Assembly (NCBI GenBank): GCA_002359085.1
Contig: DEQB01000029.1
Span: forward strand, 1 to 6,166
DNA: 6,166 nucleotides
DNA from: Erysipelothrix sp. UBA3377
GTDB lineage: Bacteria; Bacillota_I; Bacilli_A; Erysipelotrichales; Erysipelotrichaceae
Direction of reading: 5' to 3'
A model generated the notes under the pieces. It was not told where the DNA came from and searched no databases. It saw only the letters and a list, made by a program, of their open reading frames with translations. Every line of letters begins with the position of its first letter. Position 1 is the stretch's first letter. The translations under genes and the position numbers were made by a program. Below are positions 1 to 5,325 of this stretch, in pieces.

Positions 1-28
1 AAAATAAAAAACTCACCTTTCGATGAGT
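1..28 (-). terminator. Intrinsic terminator of tRNA-Ser
   Basis: Read on the minus strand just after the tRNA, ACTCATC and GGTGAGT form a 7-bp stem (one G-T pair) closed by a GAAA tetraloop. A T-rich tail (TTTTTTATTTT) follows and runs to the window edge. This is a textbook Rho-independent terminator and suggests the tRNA is transcribed alone rather than inside a longer tRNA cluster on this side. Confidence 0.85.
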
Positions 29-41
29 CCTAATATACATA

Positions 42-130
42 TGGCGGAGAACAAGGGATTCGAACCCTCGGAAGCTATTCACTTCGCCGCCTTTCCAAGA
101 CGGTGCCTTAAACCACTCGGCCAATTCTCC
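42..130 (-). tRNA. tRNA-Ser (anticodon GGA)
   Basis: On the minus strand this 89-nt sequence folds as a class II tRNA. The acceptor stem is GGAGAAT with GTTCTCC, then discriminator G and an encoded CCA. The anticodon stem CCGTC/GGCGG closes the loop TTGGAAA, giving anticodon GGA, which reads UCC and UCU serine codons. The T arm contains GGTTCGAATCC. The long variable arm and G discriminator are both hallmarks of serine tRNAs. The gene has its own promoter and terminator and is divergent from the regulator gene to its right. Confidence 0.97.
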
Positions 131-143
131 ATAATGCTACTCT

Positions 144-172
144 ATTATACATAAATAAGCCTTCAATATCAA
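144..172 (-). promoter_or_regulatory. Promoter of tRNA-Ser
   Basis: On the minus strand TTGATA (positions 172 to 167) and TATAAT (149 to 144) are separated by exactly 17 bp. The -10 box is perfect and the -35 box matches five of six sigma-A consensus bases. Transcription would begin about 7 bases before the mature tRNA 5' end. The strong match fits a highly expressed stable RNA. Confidence 0.85.
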
Positions 173-231
173 TAATAAAAAAGATTAAGTAAGGTCCCCA
201 ATTAATAAAGGTAAAATATACAGGATTAGGG

Positions 232-237
232 TATAAT
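232..237 (+). promoter_or_regulatory. Probable -10 box of the MurR/RpiR-family gene
   Basis: A perfect TATAAT lies 24 bp before the start codon, followed by the ribosome binding site AGAGGTG at 246-252. No good -35 hexamer is present at 16-18 bp and there is no TGn extension, so the promoter may be weak or dependent on an activator. I see no convincing palindromic operator around it. Confidence 0.55.
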
Positions 238-260
238 GGATACAAAGAGGTGATTGAAGT

Positions 261-1085
261 ATGTTGTTATTGAATCGATTGAAAGAAACGGAACACTTCT
301 CAGATTCTGAGATTAAAATTGCGAATTATGTTTATGAGTTTCCACAAAATGTGATTACGATGACCATTCATGAACTCGCAGATGCTACCTATACCAGCGC
401 ATCCAGTGTCACACGATTTTGTCGCAAAGTAGATACGGAAGGGTTCAGTGAGTTGAAACTCCAACTCGCAAAGGAAATTAATTCCTTTAGCTTAAGTGAT
501 ACACGCATTGCGGATGATGTTCCCTTTGAGAAACAAGACGATCCTGAAGTGATAGCGCGTAACATCTTAAATCTCAACATACAAGCGATGATGGATACCT
601 ATCATGTTTTAGACCTCAAACAAATAGCGCGTGTTGCGCAAATGATTATGGATGGTGAAGAAACCTTTTTATATGGCGAAGGTCAGTCACTTTTACTCTG
701 TGAAGACTTCCAATACAAACTACTCAGAATCGGTATTAACTCAAATTTATCATCCCAAGCAGGGTTTCAAGTTATGAAAGCCACTTCCCAAAATAAAAAA
801 AGTATTGCGGTTATTATATCCTATTATGGCCGTGGCCAAAACAACCTACTCATCGCGATGCAACTCAAAAGATTGGGCGTACCTGTTGTCTTAATCACAG
901 GACCCAAAGACAATCCTTTGTGTGCTTATGCGGATGAAGTTATCCATGTACCCCCACAAGAAGAACTCATGAAAAAAATGGCTTCCTTCTCATCAAGGGC
1001 CGCCATTCAATTGGTCATTGATATAATCTACGCCTATGTGTTCTCATTTGATTACGATCATAACTCAATGATGTTGAGCTTATAA
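261..1085 (+). CDS. MurR/RpiR family transcriptional regulator
   Basis: A 274-residue cytoplasmic DNA-binding regulator with the usual two-domain build and length of the MurR/RpiR family. Residues 1-77 form the N-terminal HTH_6 domain; the stretch around 36-56 (IHELADATYTSASSVTRFCR) is its helix-turn-helix. Residues about 105-265 form a SIS sugar-phosphate-binding domain, with a GEGQS glycine loop at 139-143 and the strand-loop AVIISYYG at 183-190. Family members sense phosphosugars such as N-acetylmuramate 6-phosphate and control sugar catabolic genes. The usual S-x-S-G of the second SIS loop reads S-Y-Y-G here, so ligand preference may differ. The ATG is supported by AGAGGTG 8 bp upstream. 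The target is not evident. The nearby GH4 6-phospho-beta-glucosidase is a candidate by proximity, but it lies on the other strand beyond an unrelated gene. Confidence 0.92.
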   Translation: MLLLNRLKETEHFSDSEIKIANYVYEFPQNVITMTIHELADATYTSASSVTRFCRKVDTEGFSELKLQLAKEINSFSLSDTRIADDVPFEKQDDPEVIARNILNLNIQAMMDTYHVLDLKQIARVAQMIMDGEETFLYGEGQSLLLCEDFQYKLLRIGINSNLSSQAGFQVMKATSQNKKSIAVIISYYGRGQNNLLIAMQLKRLGVPVVLITGPKDNPLCAYADEVIHVPPQEELMKKMASFSSRAAIQLVIDIIYAYVFSFDYDHNSMMLSL

Positions 1086-1088
1086 AAA

Positions 1089-1127
1089 AAATAAACCCTC
1101 TGGATATCAATTCCACAGGGTTTATTT
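1089..1127. terminator. Bidirectional terminator between convergent genes
   Basis: AAATAAACCCT (1089-1099) pairs with AGGGTTTATTT (1117-1127) over 11 bp. After a C/C mismatch, TGG/CCA extends the stem inwards. T-rich sequence follows on the plus strand, and the A run at 1084-1091 gives a T tract on the minus strand. The hairpin can therefore end both the regulator transcript and the convergent metal-binding protein transcript, whose stop codon lies immediately beside it. Confidence 0.88.
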
Positions 1128-1128
1128 A

Positions 1129-1356
1129 TTATTTAACCTTTGATTGTTTTACTTCATAACCCAATTTACTGATCACATGCTCAATATCAGAAATGGATAC
1201 CTGTGCATCATCAAAGTCCAACTTCACTTTACTGGAGTTAAAGGATATCTTAGCACTCTGTTGATCCACACCTTCCAACCCTTTTAAAGCACCCTCAATT
1301 TTTTGAGAACATGATGGACACGTTAAGGTCTCCAATTGAATGGTCGCTGATTTCAT
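1129..1356 (-). CDS. Heavy-metal-associated (HMA) domain protein, CopZ-like
   Basis: A 75-residue protein made of a single HMA (ferredoxin-like, beta-alpha-beta-beta-alpha-beta) fold. The metal-binding motif is TCPSC with C13 and C16 after the first strand, and GYEV near residues 66-69 matches the conserved end of the fold. The family carries soft metals, mainly Cu(I), between membrane pumps and cytoplasmic targets. The residue before T-C is leucine rather than the methionine of classical GMTCxxC copper chaperones, so the metal cannot be assigned safely. The ATG is preceded by AAGGAGGG with a 7-bp spacer. No P-type ATPase or CsoR/CopY-type regulator gene is in the window, so the protein stands alone here. 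It has its own promoter and ends at the shared bidirectional terminator. Confidence 0.85.
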   Translation of the reverse strand: MKSATIQLETLTCPSCSQKIEGALKGLEGVDQQSAKISFNSSKVKLDFDDAQVSISDIEHVISKLGYEVKQSKVK

Positions 1357-1378
1357 ATATAATCCCTCCTTTTGTCTT

Positions 1379-1384
1379 ATTATA
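1379..1384 (-). promoter_or_regulatory. Extended -10 promoter of the HMA protein gene
   Basis: On the minus strand TGGTATAAT gives a perfect TATAAT with a TGn extension, about 23 bp before the start codon and just ahead of the AAGGAGGG ribosome binding site. The hexamer 17 bp upstream (TAAATA) is a poor -35, which an extended -10 can compensate. It lies downstream of the GH4 terminator, so the HMA gene is probably transcribed independently. Confidence 0.65.
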
Positions 1385-1418
1385 CCACAGAAATAAAAGC
1401 TTATTTATGGTTACACAT

Positions 1419-1445
1419 ATAAGAAAAGGGCAATTGCCCCTCTCA
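1419..1445 (-). terminator. Probable terminator of the GH4 gene
   Basis: Directly after the GH4 stop codon the minus strand reads GGGC-AATT-GCCC, a short GC-rich stem, followed by TTTTCTTAT. The purines before the stem can also pair with the T tract through A-T and G-T pairs. The stem is short, so some read-through into the HMA gene is possible. Confidence 0.6.
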
Positions 1446-2825
1446 TTATTCAGGTATATATGTAACGCCCTTGGCTTGTAGCCCAGCGATTACATCTTTA
1501 AATTGTGGTAAGTAATCCTTATTCGCCACCAACATTTCATCAAGCATGGGTTTCACATTACTACCCCCTTGAATCAGCGGGTTCACAATGAATGCTTCCG
1601 TTGCTTTTCCATAGTCTCCACTTACAGCAGCTTCAATAACAAGTTCTTCCATTGATTTCATCAACTGAAGTTGTCCACGTGCACCTGCTGGGAATGTACC
1701 CCAGTTATAAGGTTCTGCACCATGTGCAGTGATCACACTGCTGACTTCAACAACGGAATCATACGGTAAATCCGTGATGGTCCCCTTATTTTGAGTTGAG
1801 ACAACCATTTCTGTTCTTGAATCATTCACGATTGACGCGATCAATTCACAGGCAGCATCAGAGTAATGTGCACCCCCACGTAAGGAAAGTTGTTCCGGCT
1901 TGTAGTCAAGATTAGGATCTTTATACAATTCAAACAATTCCGCTTCCGTACGTTTCACCACTTCAGCACGCGTTTCACCTTTCGCATACTCTTCCAATGA
2001 ATGTTTCAACATATCTGCTTCCAAATAGTAGTAACGATGATACGCACATGGAATCATACCCAAGCTTTTGAGTTGCGTGATATCAAATCCCATATCAAAG
2101 ATGTTCTTCACTTCATGTTCCTTCACAAACTCACTCTCAGGATCATACGCTGTATCCAGGATCTTTTGGGTCACTTCACGACCATCTCTATCCCATACAC
2201 GGTGCCAATGGAAGTGATTCAATCCCGCATATTTGTGGAAAAGAATATTATCATCCTCTTTGTATCCCATTGCGACATGATTCATTTTAATAGAACCAAT
2301 GGGTACGTTACACAACCCAATGGTGCGATCCCATCCCCCTACTTTAATGGCGGCTTCTGTCACCATACCCGCTGGGTTGGTGAAGTTAATAAGCCATGCG
2401 TTGGGTGCCAATACTTTCATATCATTGATGATGTCCAAGATAACTGGAATGGTTCTAAACGCTTTAAAGATACCGCCTGCACCATTGGTTTCCTGTCCAA
2501 TAAAGCCATACTTACTGGGGATTCTTTCATCGCGAATACGCGCATCCAACTGGCCCACTCTAAACTGAGTCGTCACAAAGTCCGCATCCTTAAGCGCCAT
2601 TTTTCGATCCGTTGTGAGATGTACTTCCCAATTTAGACCCGCAGCTTTTACCATACGCTTCGCCATTTCTCCCACGATACTGAGTTTTTCTTTTCCTGCC
2701 TCAATATCCACAAGCCACAGCTCACCAATATTTAAACGATCTTTTCGGTTGATCATCCCTTCCATCAGTTCTGGAGTATAACTACTTCCACCGCCAATGG
2801 TTACAATTTTAAGTTTATTATCCAT
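1446..2825 (-). CDS. 6-phospho-beta-glucosidase, glycoside hydrolase family 4 (LicH/CelF-like)
   Basis: A 459-residue cytoplasmic enzyme of full family length. GH4 enzymes use NAD+ and a divalent metal (usually Mn2+) in an unusual redox-elimination mechanism; this branch cleaves phosphorylated beta-glucosides such as cellobiose 6-phosphate to glucose 6-phosphate and an aglycone or sugar. The N-terminal Rossmann motif is KIVTIGGGSSYTPE (residues 6-19), with acidic D40 ending the second strand. INFTNPAG (146-153) and the metal-binding cysteine in GLCNVP (C172) follow, then NHFHW (203-207). GLCNVP is the form seen in 6-phospho-beta-glucosidases rather than alpha-galactosidases or alpha-glucosidases of the family. 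The frame is open 17 codons further upstream, but AGAGGAGG with a 7-bp spacer selects the ATG at 2825, and MDNKLKIVTIGGG is the expected N-terminus. No phosphotransferase transporter gene is adjacent. The exact substrate (cellobiose-, lichenan- or aryl-glucoside phosphate) is not resolved. Confidence 0.93.
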   Translation of the reverse strand: MDNKLKIVTIGGGSSYTPELMEGMINRKDRLNIGELWLVDIEAGKEKLSIVGEMAKRMVKAAGLNWEVHLTTDRKMALKDADFVTTQFRVGQLDARIRDERIPSKYGFIGQETNGAGGIFKAFRTIPVILDIINDMKVLAPNAWLINFTNPAGMVTEAAIKVGGWDRTIGLCNVPIGSIKMNHVAMGYKEDDNILFHKYAGLNHFHWHRVWDRDGREVTQKILDTAYDPESEFVKEHEVKNIFDMGFDITQLKSLGMIPCAYHRYYYLEADMLKHSLEEYAKGETRAEVVKRTEAELFELYKDPNLDYKPEQLSLRGGAHYSDAACELIASIVNDSRTEMVVSTQNKGTITDLPYDSVVEVSSVITAHGAEPYNWGTFPAGARGQLQLMKSMEELVIEAAVSGDYGKATEAFIVNPLIQGGSNVKPMLDEMLVANKDYLPQFKDVIAGLQAKGVTYIPE

Positions 2826-2832
2826 TAGAAAA

Positions 2833-2840
2833 CCTCCTCT
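2833..2840 (-). promoter_or_regulatory. Ribosome binding site that fixes the GH4 start
   Basis: AGAGGAGG on the minus strand sits 7 bp before the ATG at 2825-2823. The alternative upstream ATG at 2876 has no comparable site and would add a basic 17-residue extension foreign to the family. Confidence 0.85.
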
Positions 2841-2847
2841 TAACCTC

Positions 2848-2876
2848 AGTTTATGACTTCGCTTATTTTTTTTCAA
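2848..2876 (-). promoter_or_regulatory. Possible GH4 promoter
   Basis: On the minus strand TTGAAA (2876 to 2871) and TAAACT (2853 to 2848) are 17 bp apart, matching five and four of the six consensus bases. The leader would be very short, about 16 nt. It is the best pair I find between the GH4 start and the divergent lactonase promoter, but the -10 box is poor. Confidence 0.35.
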
Positions 2877-2885
2877 GTAAATATA

Positions 2886-2899
2886 TGGAAGCTGTTTCT
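2886..2899. promoter_or_regulatory. cre-like site 1 (candidate)
   Basis: TGGAAGCTGTTTCT matches 11 of 14 positions of the catabolite response consensus TGWAANCGNTNWCA. The central CG is CT. A near-copy lies 35 bp to the right. Its position in the divergent promoter region of a sugar hydrolase fits CcpA or another LacI-family repressor, but the altered core makes this tentative. Confidence 0.3.
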
Positions 2900-2920
2900 A
2901 AATTTCATAATTTGTTTTTT

Positions 2921-2934
2921 TGAAAGCTGTCTCG
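2921..2934. promoter_or_regulatory. cre-like site 2 (candidate)
   Basis: TGAAAGCTGTCTCG matches 12 of 14 positions of TGWAANCGNTNWCA, again with central CT in place of CG. It sits immediately upstream of the -35 region of the lactonase promoter, where bound protein could affect transcription. Confidence 0.35.
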
Positions 2935-2964
2935 TGAAATTAAGTACCACCCCTGTGCTATAAT
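2935..2964 (+). promoter_or_regulatory. Promoter of the lactonase-nfo operon
   Basis: TATAAT at 2959-2964 is preceded by TGC, giving an extended -10. The -35 candidate TGAAAT (2935-2940, 18-bp spacer) is weak. The ribosome binding site AGGAGG at 2971-2976 begins almost at the predicted transcription start, so the leader is very short. Confidence 0.7.
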
Positions 2965-2986
2965 TGAAACAGGAGGATTTTTAATT

Positions 2987-3952
2987 ATGGAAAAAATTTT
3001 ACTGGGTACCTATACCCGAAAGACCAGTGAAGGCATATACCAAATCACACTCAATAAAGACAAGGAAGTCTTAGAAAACTTAGAACTGATCGCAAAAGCA
3101 GAGAACCCCACATACCTTGAGTATGATAAAGACACACAGACACTCTACAGTGTCTACCAAGATGGGCAACAAGGCGGGATTGGGGTTTATAATTTAAAGA
3201 ACCAACAAGCCAAACTTGAACACTTCATCACCCAAGAAGGCGCAAGCCCTTGTTATGTACACTATGATTCAAAGCGCGATGAAATCACGGACGCAAACTA
3301 TCATAAAGGGACTATTAACGTCTATAAAAATAAAAAGATCATAGAAACCTTCCAATATCCAAAAGGTGCCCATGCGCACTTCGTACATACGCATCCCAAA
3401 ACCGGTGCCCTTTATACCGTGGATTTGGGAAATGATACCGTTCATAAATATATTGACTTAAAGAGAGTTTCAACGTTTACCACGGATCCAGGCATGGGAC
3501 CCCGACACCTTGTGTTTCATCCTACTGCCCCGTATCTTTATGTGTTTACTGAATTATCCAATGATTTGATTGTTTTAAAGGATGGGGAAACACTCCAACA
3601 CATTCAAACCTTGAATGCATTAAAAGATGATGAAGGAAAAGGCGCAGGGGCCGCCATCCGCATCTCAAAAGACGGGAAATTCATTTACGTATCCAATCGC
3701 GGACACGATTCCATTACCGTTTATGCGGTGCATGAAGATTTCACTGTGACACTTATTCAAAACATCAGTACCCATGGTGAACATCCCCGAGACTTCAACC
3801 TCAGTTTGGATGAAGACTATGTTGTGGTCGCAAACAGAGACACCAACAATCTTGTCTTATTTAGAAGAGATACTGAAACAGGATACTTGACCTACTTAAA
3901 CGCAGACACACACGCACCAGAAGTGGTGAATGTTGTATTTATTGAAGAATAG
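2987..3952 (+). CDS. Lactonase family protein, probable 6-phosphogluconolactonase (beta-propeller type)
   Basis: A 321-residue soluble protein of the lactonase, seven-bladed beta-propeller family (PF10282, COG2706; E. coli Pgl/YbhE type). Members hydrolyse 6-phosphogluconolactone to 6-phosphogluconate in the oxidative pentose phosphate pathway. Visible family motifs are LLGTYTRKTSEGIY (5-18), ENPTYL (39-44), GASPCYVHYD (85-94), ANYHKG (103-108), GAHAHFVHTHP (127-137), MGPRHLVFHP (170-179), KFIYVSNRGHDSI (231-243), GEHPRDF (264-270) and VVVANRDTNNLVLF (279-292). These recur as propeller-blade strands. There is no signal peptide. The ATG follows AGGAGG with a 10-bp spacer. It is the first gene of an operon with nfo and is divergent from the GH4 gene. 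Some family members act on other lactones, and no glucose-6-phosphate dehydrogenase or 6-phosphogluconate dehydrogenase is in view, so the exact substrate is inferred. Confidence 0.88.
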   Translation: MEKILLGTYTRKTSEGIYQITLNKDKEVLENLELIAKAENPTYLEYDKDTQTLYSVYQDGQQGGIGVYNLKNQQAKLEHFITQEGASPCYVHYDSKRDEITDANYHKGTINVYKNKKIIETFQYPKGAHAHFVHTHPKTGALYTVDLGNDTVHKYIDLKRVSTFTTDPGMGPRHLVFHPTAPYLYVFTELSNDLIVLKDGETLQHIQTLNALKDDEGKGAGAAIRISKDGKFIYVSNRGHDSITVYAVHEDFTVTLIQNISTHGEHPRDFNLSLDEDYVVVANRDTNNLVLFRRDTETGYLTYLNADTHAPEVVNVVFIEE

Positions 3953-3955
3953 GAG
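3951..3955 (+). promoter_or_regulatory. Ribosome binding site that fixes the nfo start
   Basis: AGGAG begins inside the lactonase TAG stop codon and ends 8 bp before TTG at 3964. The in-frame GTG at 3955 overlaps this site and has no site of its own. The overlap with the previous stop suggests translational coupling. Confidence 0.75.
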
Positions 3956-3963
3956 TGATTGAT

Positions 3964-4791
3964 TTGTATATTGGATCTCACTTATCCTTTTCAAAAGGGT
4001 ATGAGAACATCGGTAAAACAGCCCTATCCATTGGCGCCAATACCTTTCAGTTCTTTACCCGAAGCCCCCAAGGTGGACAGGCTCGTGAATTGGATCTAGC
4101 AGATGTAGAAAAGTTGAATACTATTATTAAGGAACACGAATTTGATCATATCCTGGCCCATGCGCCCTATACACTCAACGCAGCCAGTGCCAAGGAATAT
4201 GTCAGGGAGTTTGCGGAAATGGTCATGCGCGATGATATCTATCGCATGAGCTTCTTTAAAAACAGTCTCTATAACTTCCATCCCGGCAGTCATGTGGGAC
4301 AAGGGGTCGATGTGGGCATTGATTTGATCATTGACATGCTCAATCGCGTCCTTGACCCCACTCAAGAAACCATCGTCCTTTTAGAGACCATGGCTGGAAA
4401 AGGTACCGAAATTGGAAGAACCTTCGAGGAGTTGGCTCAAATCATTGATGGTGTGCGCATCAAGAATAAAATTGGGGTCTGTTTGGATACCTGTCATATC
4501 TTTGATGCAGGATACGATATCGTCAATGATTTGGAAGGTGTAATTGATCACTTTGATGCAGTCATCGGGTTGGATAAACTCAAAGCCATTCACCTAAACG
4601 ATTCAAAGAATGTGTGTGGCTCAAGAAAAGACAGACACGAAAAAATTGGGGAAGGACATATTGGTCTTGAAACATTTGAGAAGATAATCAATCATCCCAA
4701 ACTCAAACACCTGCCCTTTTACTTAGAAACTCCCAATGAACTGGATGGGTATCAAAAAGAGATTGAACTCTTAAAATCAATCAAAAAATAA
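3964..4791 (+). CDS. nfo: Deoxyribonuclease IV (endonuclease IV, AP endonuclease)
   Basis: A 275-residue TIM-barrel enzyme that cuts DNA 5' to abasic sites and removes blocked 3' ends in base excision repair, using three zinc ions. All nine zinc ligands of the family are identifiable: H66 (HAPY), H106 (NFHPGSH), E141 (LLETMAG), D175 and H178 (LDTCH), H210 (HLNDSK), D223 and H225 (KDRHEKIGEG) and E255 (LETPNE). The enzyme should therefore be active. The TTG start gives MYIGSHLSF, the expected family N-terminus; a GTG three codons upstream is in frame but lies within the ribosome binding site. It is the second gene of an operon with the lactonase (11 bp between the lactonase stop and this start) and is followed by a strong terminator. 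Pairing with a sugar-metabolism gene is probably a shared promoter rather than shared function. Confidence 0.95.
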   Translation: MYIGSHLSFSKGYENIGKTALSIGANTFQFFTRSPQGGQARELDLADVEKLNTIIKEHEFDHILAHAPYTLNAASAKEYVREFAEMVMRDDIYRMSFFKNSLYNFHPGSHVGQGVDVGIDLIIDMLNRVLDPTQETIVLLETMAGKGTEIGRTFEELAQIIDGVRIKNKIGVCLDTCHIFDAGYDIVNDLEGVIDHFDAVIGLDKLKAIHLNDSKNVCGSRKDRHEKIGEGHIGLETFEKIINHPKLKHLPFYLETPNELDGYQKEIELLKSIKK

Positions 4792-4820
4792 CATCTTACG
4801 CTATAAAAACGACATCTTAG
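4791..4820 (+). promoter_or_regulatory. Direct repeat with LytTR-operator geometry (candidate)
   Basis: ACATCTTAC (4791-4799) and ACATCTTAG (4812-4820) are 9-bp direct repeats separated by 12 bp, so the start-to-start distance is 21 bp, two helical turns. LytTR-family regulators bind 9-bp imperfect direct repeats with about 12-13 bp between them, usually just upstream of the -35 region. That is where this lies relative to the promoter of the LytTR gene. The bases agree only partly with published LytTR consensus sites, so this rests on geometry and position. Confidence 0.4.
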
Positions 4821-4847
4821 ACTAAATAGGTGTCGTTTTCTTATATA
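4806..4847 (+). terminator. Terminator of the lactonase-nfo operon
   Basis: AAAACGACATC (4806-4816) pairs with GGTGTCGTTTT (4829-4839) over 11 bp with one G-T pair and a 12-nt loop. A T-rich tail, CTTATATATTTT, follows. It separates nfo from the LytTR operon. Its left arm shares bases with the second copy of the direct repeat. Confidence 0.82.
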
Positions 4848-4852
4848 TTTTG

Positions 4853-4858
4853 TATAAT
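4853..4858 (+). promoter_or_regulatory. -10 box of the LytTR-LiaF operon
   Basis: A perfect TATAAT lies directly behind the nfo terminator and 10 bp before the AGGAGG ribosome binding site. The -35 region falls in the right arm of the terminator stem and holds no good hexamer. This suggests an activator-dependent promoter, in keeping with the direct repeat just upstream. Confidence 0.55.
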
Positions 4859-4867
4859 AAACATGTC

Positions 4868-4876
4868 AGGAGGTGA
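4868..4876 (+). promoter_or_regulatory. Ribosome binding site that fixes the LytTR start
   Basis: AGGAGGTGA is a near-perfect anti-16S match. Its AGGAGG core is 8 bp before TTG at 4882. The in-frame GTG at 4873 is part of the ribosome binding site itself and so is an unlikely start. Confidence 0.8.
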
Positions 4877-4881
4877 AGGAG

Positions 4882-5322
4882 TTGAAAATCAACGTTATCA
4901 AAGATGAAACCATGAATGAAGACGAAATTACCGTCCGTGTTCAAAAGATGACACCTGAAATACAAAGTTGGATTGAAGAACTCAATAAAACCACACTCTT
5001 GGGATATCGAAGGGGAAAAGCACATCACTTAGATGTGAATGATTGTATCTTCTTCGAAACCGATGACAATGGGGTTTATGCCCATACGCACGATGCATTC
5101 TATGAAACCAAATATAAACTATATGAATTGGAATCCAAGTTGCCCAGCACCTTCATTCGCATCTCAAAATCAGGCATTGTGAATATGAAACAAATCAGTG
5201 CACTGGATCAAAAACTCACATCCAGTCGTACCGTATCATTTCATAACTCACCAAAGATTATCTACGTATCAAGAAAGTTTTATCCACTACTCAAAGAAAA
5301 ACTAGCAGAAAGGAGTTTTTAA
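4882..5322 (+). CDS. LytTR family DNA-binding transcriptional regulator (no receiver domain)
   Basis: A 146-residue cytoplasmic protein. A short N-terminal segment (about 1-40, MKINVIKDETMNEDEITVRV) leads into a C-terminal LytTR DNA-binding domain (about 43-143). Its signature is TFIRISKSGIVNMKQI at 90-105, then IIYVSRKFYPLLKEKL at 126-141. There is no response-regulator receiver domain, so it is not a two-component partner in the AgrA or LytR sense. Stand-alone LytTR proteins of this size are commonly encoded beside a membrane protein that holds them inactive, as in streptococcal HdrRM and BrsRM. Here the next gene, 3 bp downstream, encodes a LiaF-like membrane protein, which fits that arrangement. 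TTG is taken as the start because of the AGGAGG site 8 bp upstream. Autoregulation is suggested by the direct repeat ahead of its promoter. The genes it controls are unknown. Confidence 0.88.
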   Translation: MKINVIKDETMNEDEITVRVQKMTPEIQSWIEELNKTTLLGYRRGKAHHLDVNDCIFFETDDNGVYAHTHDAFYETKYKLYELESKLPSTFIRISKSGIVNMKQISALDQKLTSSRTVSFHNSPKIIYVSRKFYPLLKEKLAERSF

Positions 5323-5325
5323 AAC

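Noticed and set aside
389..580. Minus-strand open frame inside the MurR/RpiR-family gene
   Set aside because: It lies fully inside the helix-turn-helix coding region and has no ribosome binding site.
2299..2568. Second plus-strand open frame within the GH4 gene
   Set aside because: A shadow of the GH4 coding sequence with no start signals or recognisable product.
2001..2636. Open plus-strand frame of 211 codons antisense to the GH4 gene
   Set aside because: It has no ribosome binding site, its product resembles no family, and it overlies a strongly conserved enzyme on the other strand.
2826..2876. N-terminal extension of the GH4 protein to the ATG at 2876
   Set aside because: The AGAGGAGG site and the conserved KIVTIGGG N-terminus place the start at 2825; the extension reads through the leader and predicted promoter.
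4096..4593. Two minus-strand open frames inside nfo
   Set aside because: Both are antisense shadows of a gene whose nine metal ligands are intact.
4822..5028. Minus-strand open frame overlapping the LytTR promoter and 5' end
   Set aside because: It would cross the nfo terminator and LytTR promoter, and has no expression signals or recognisable protein.
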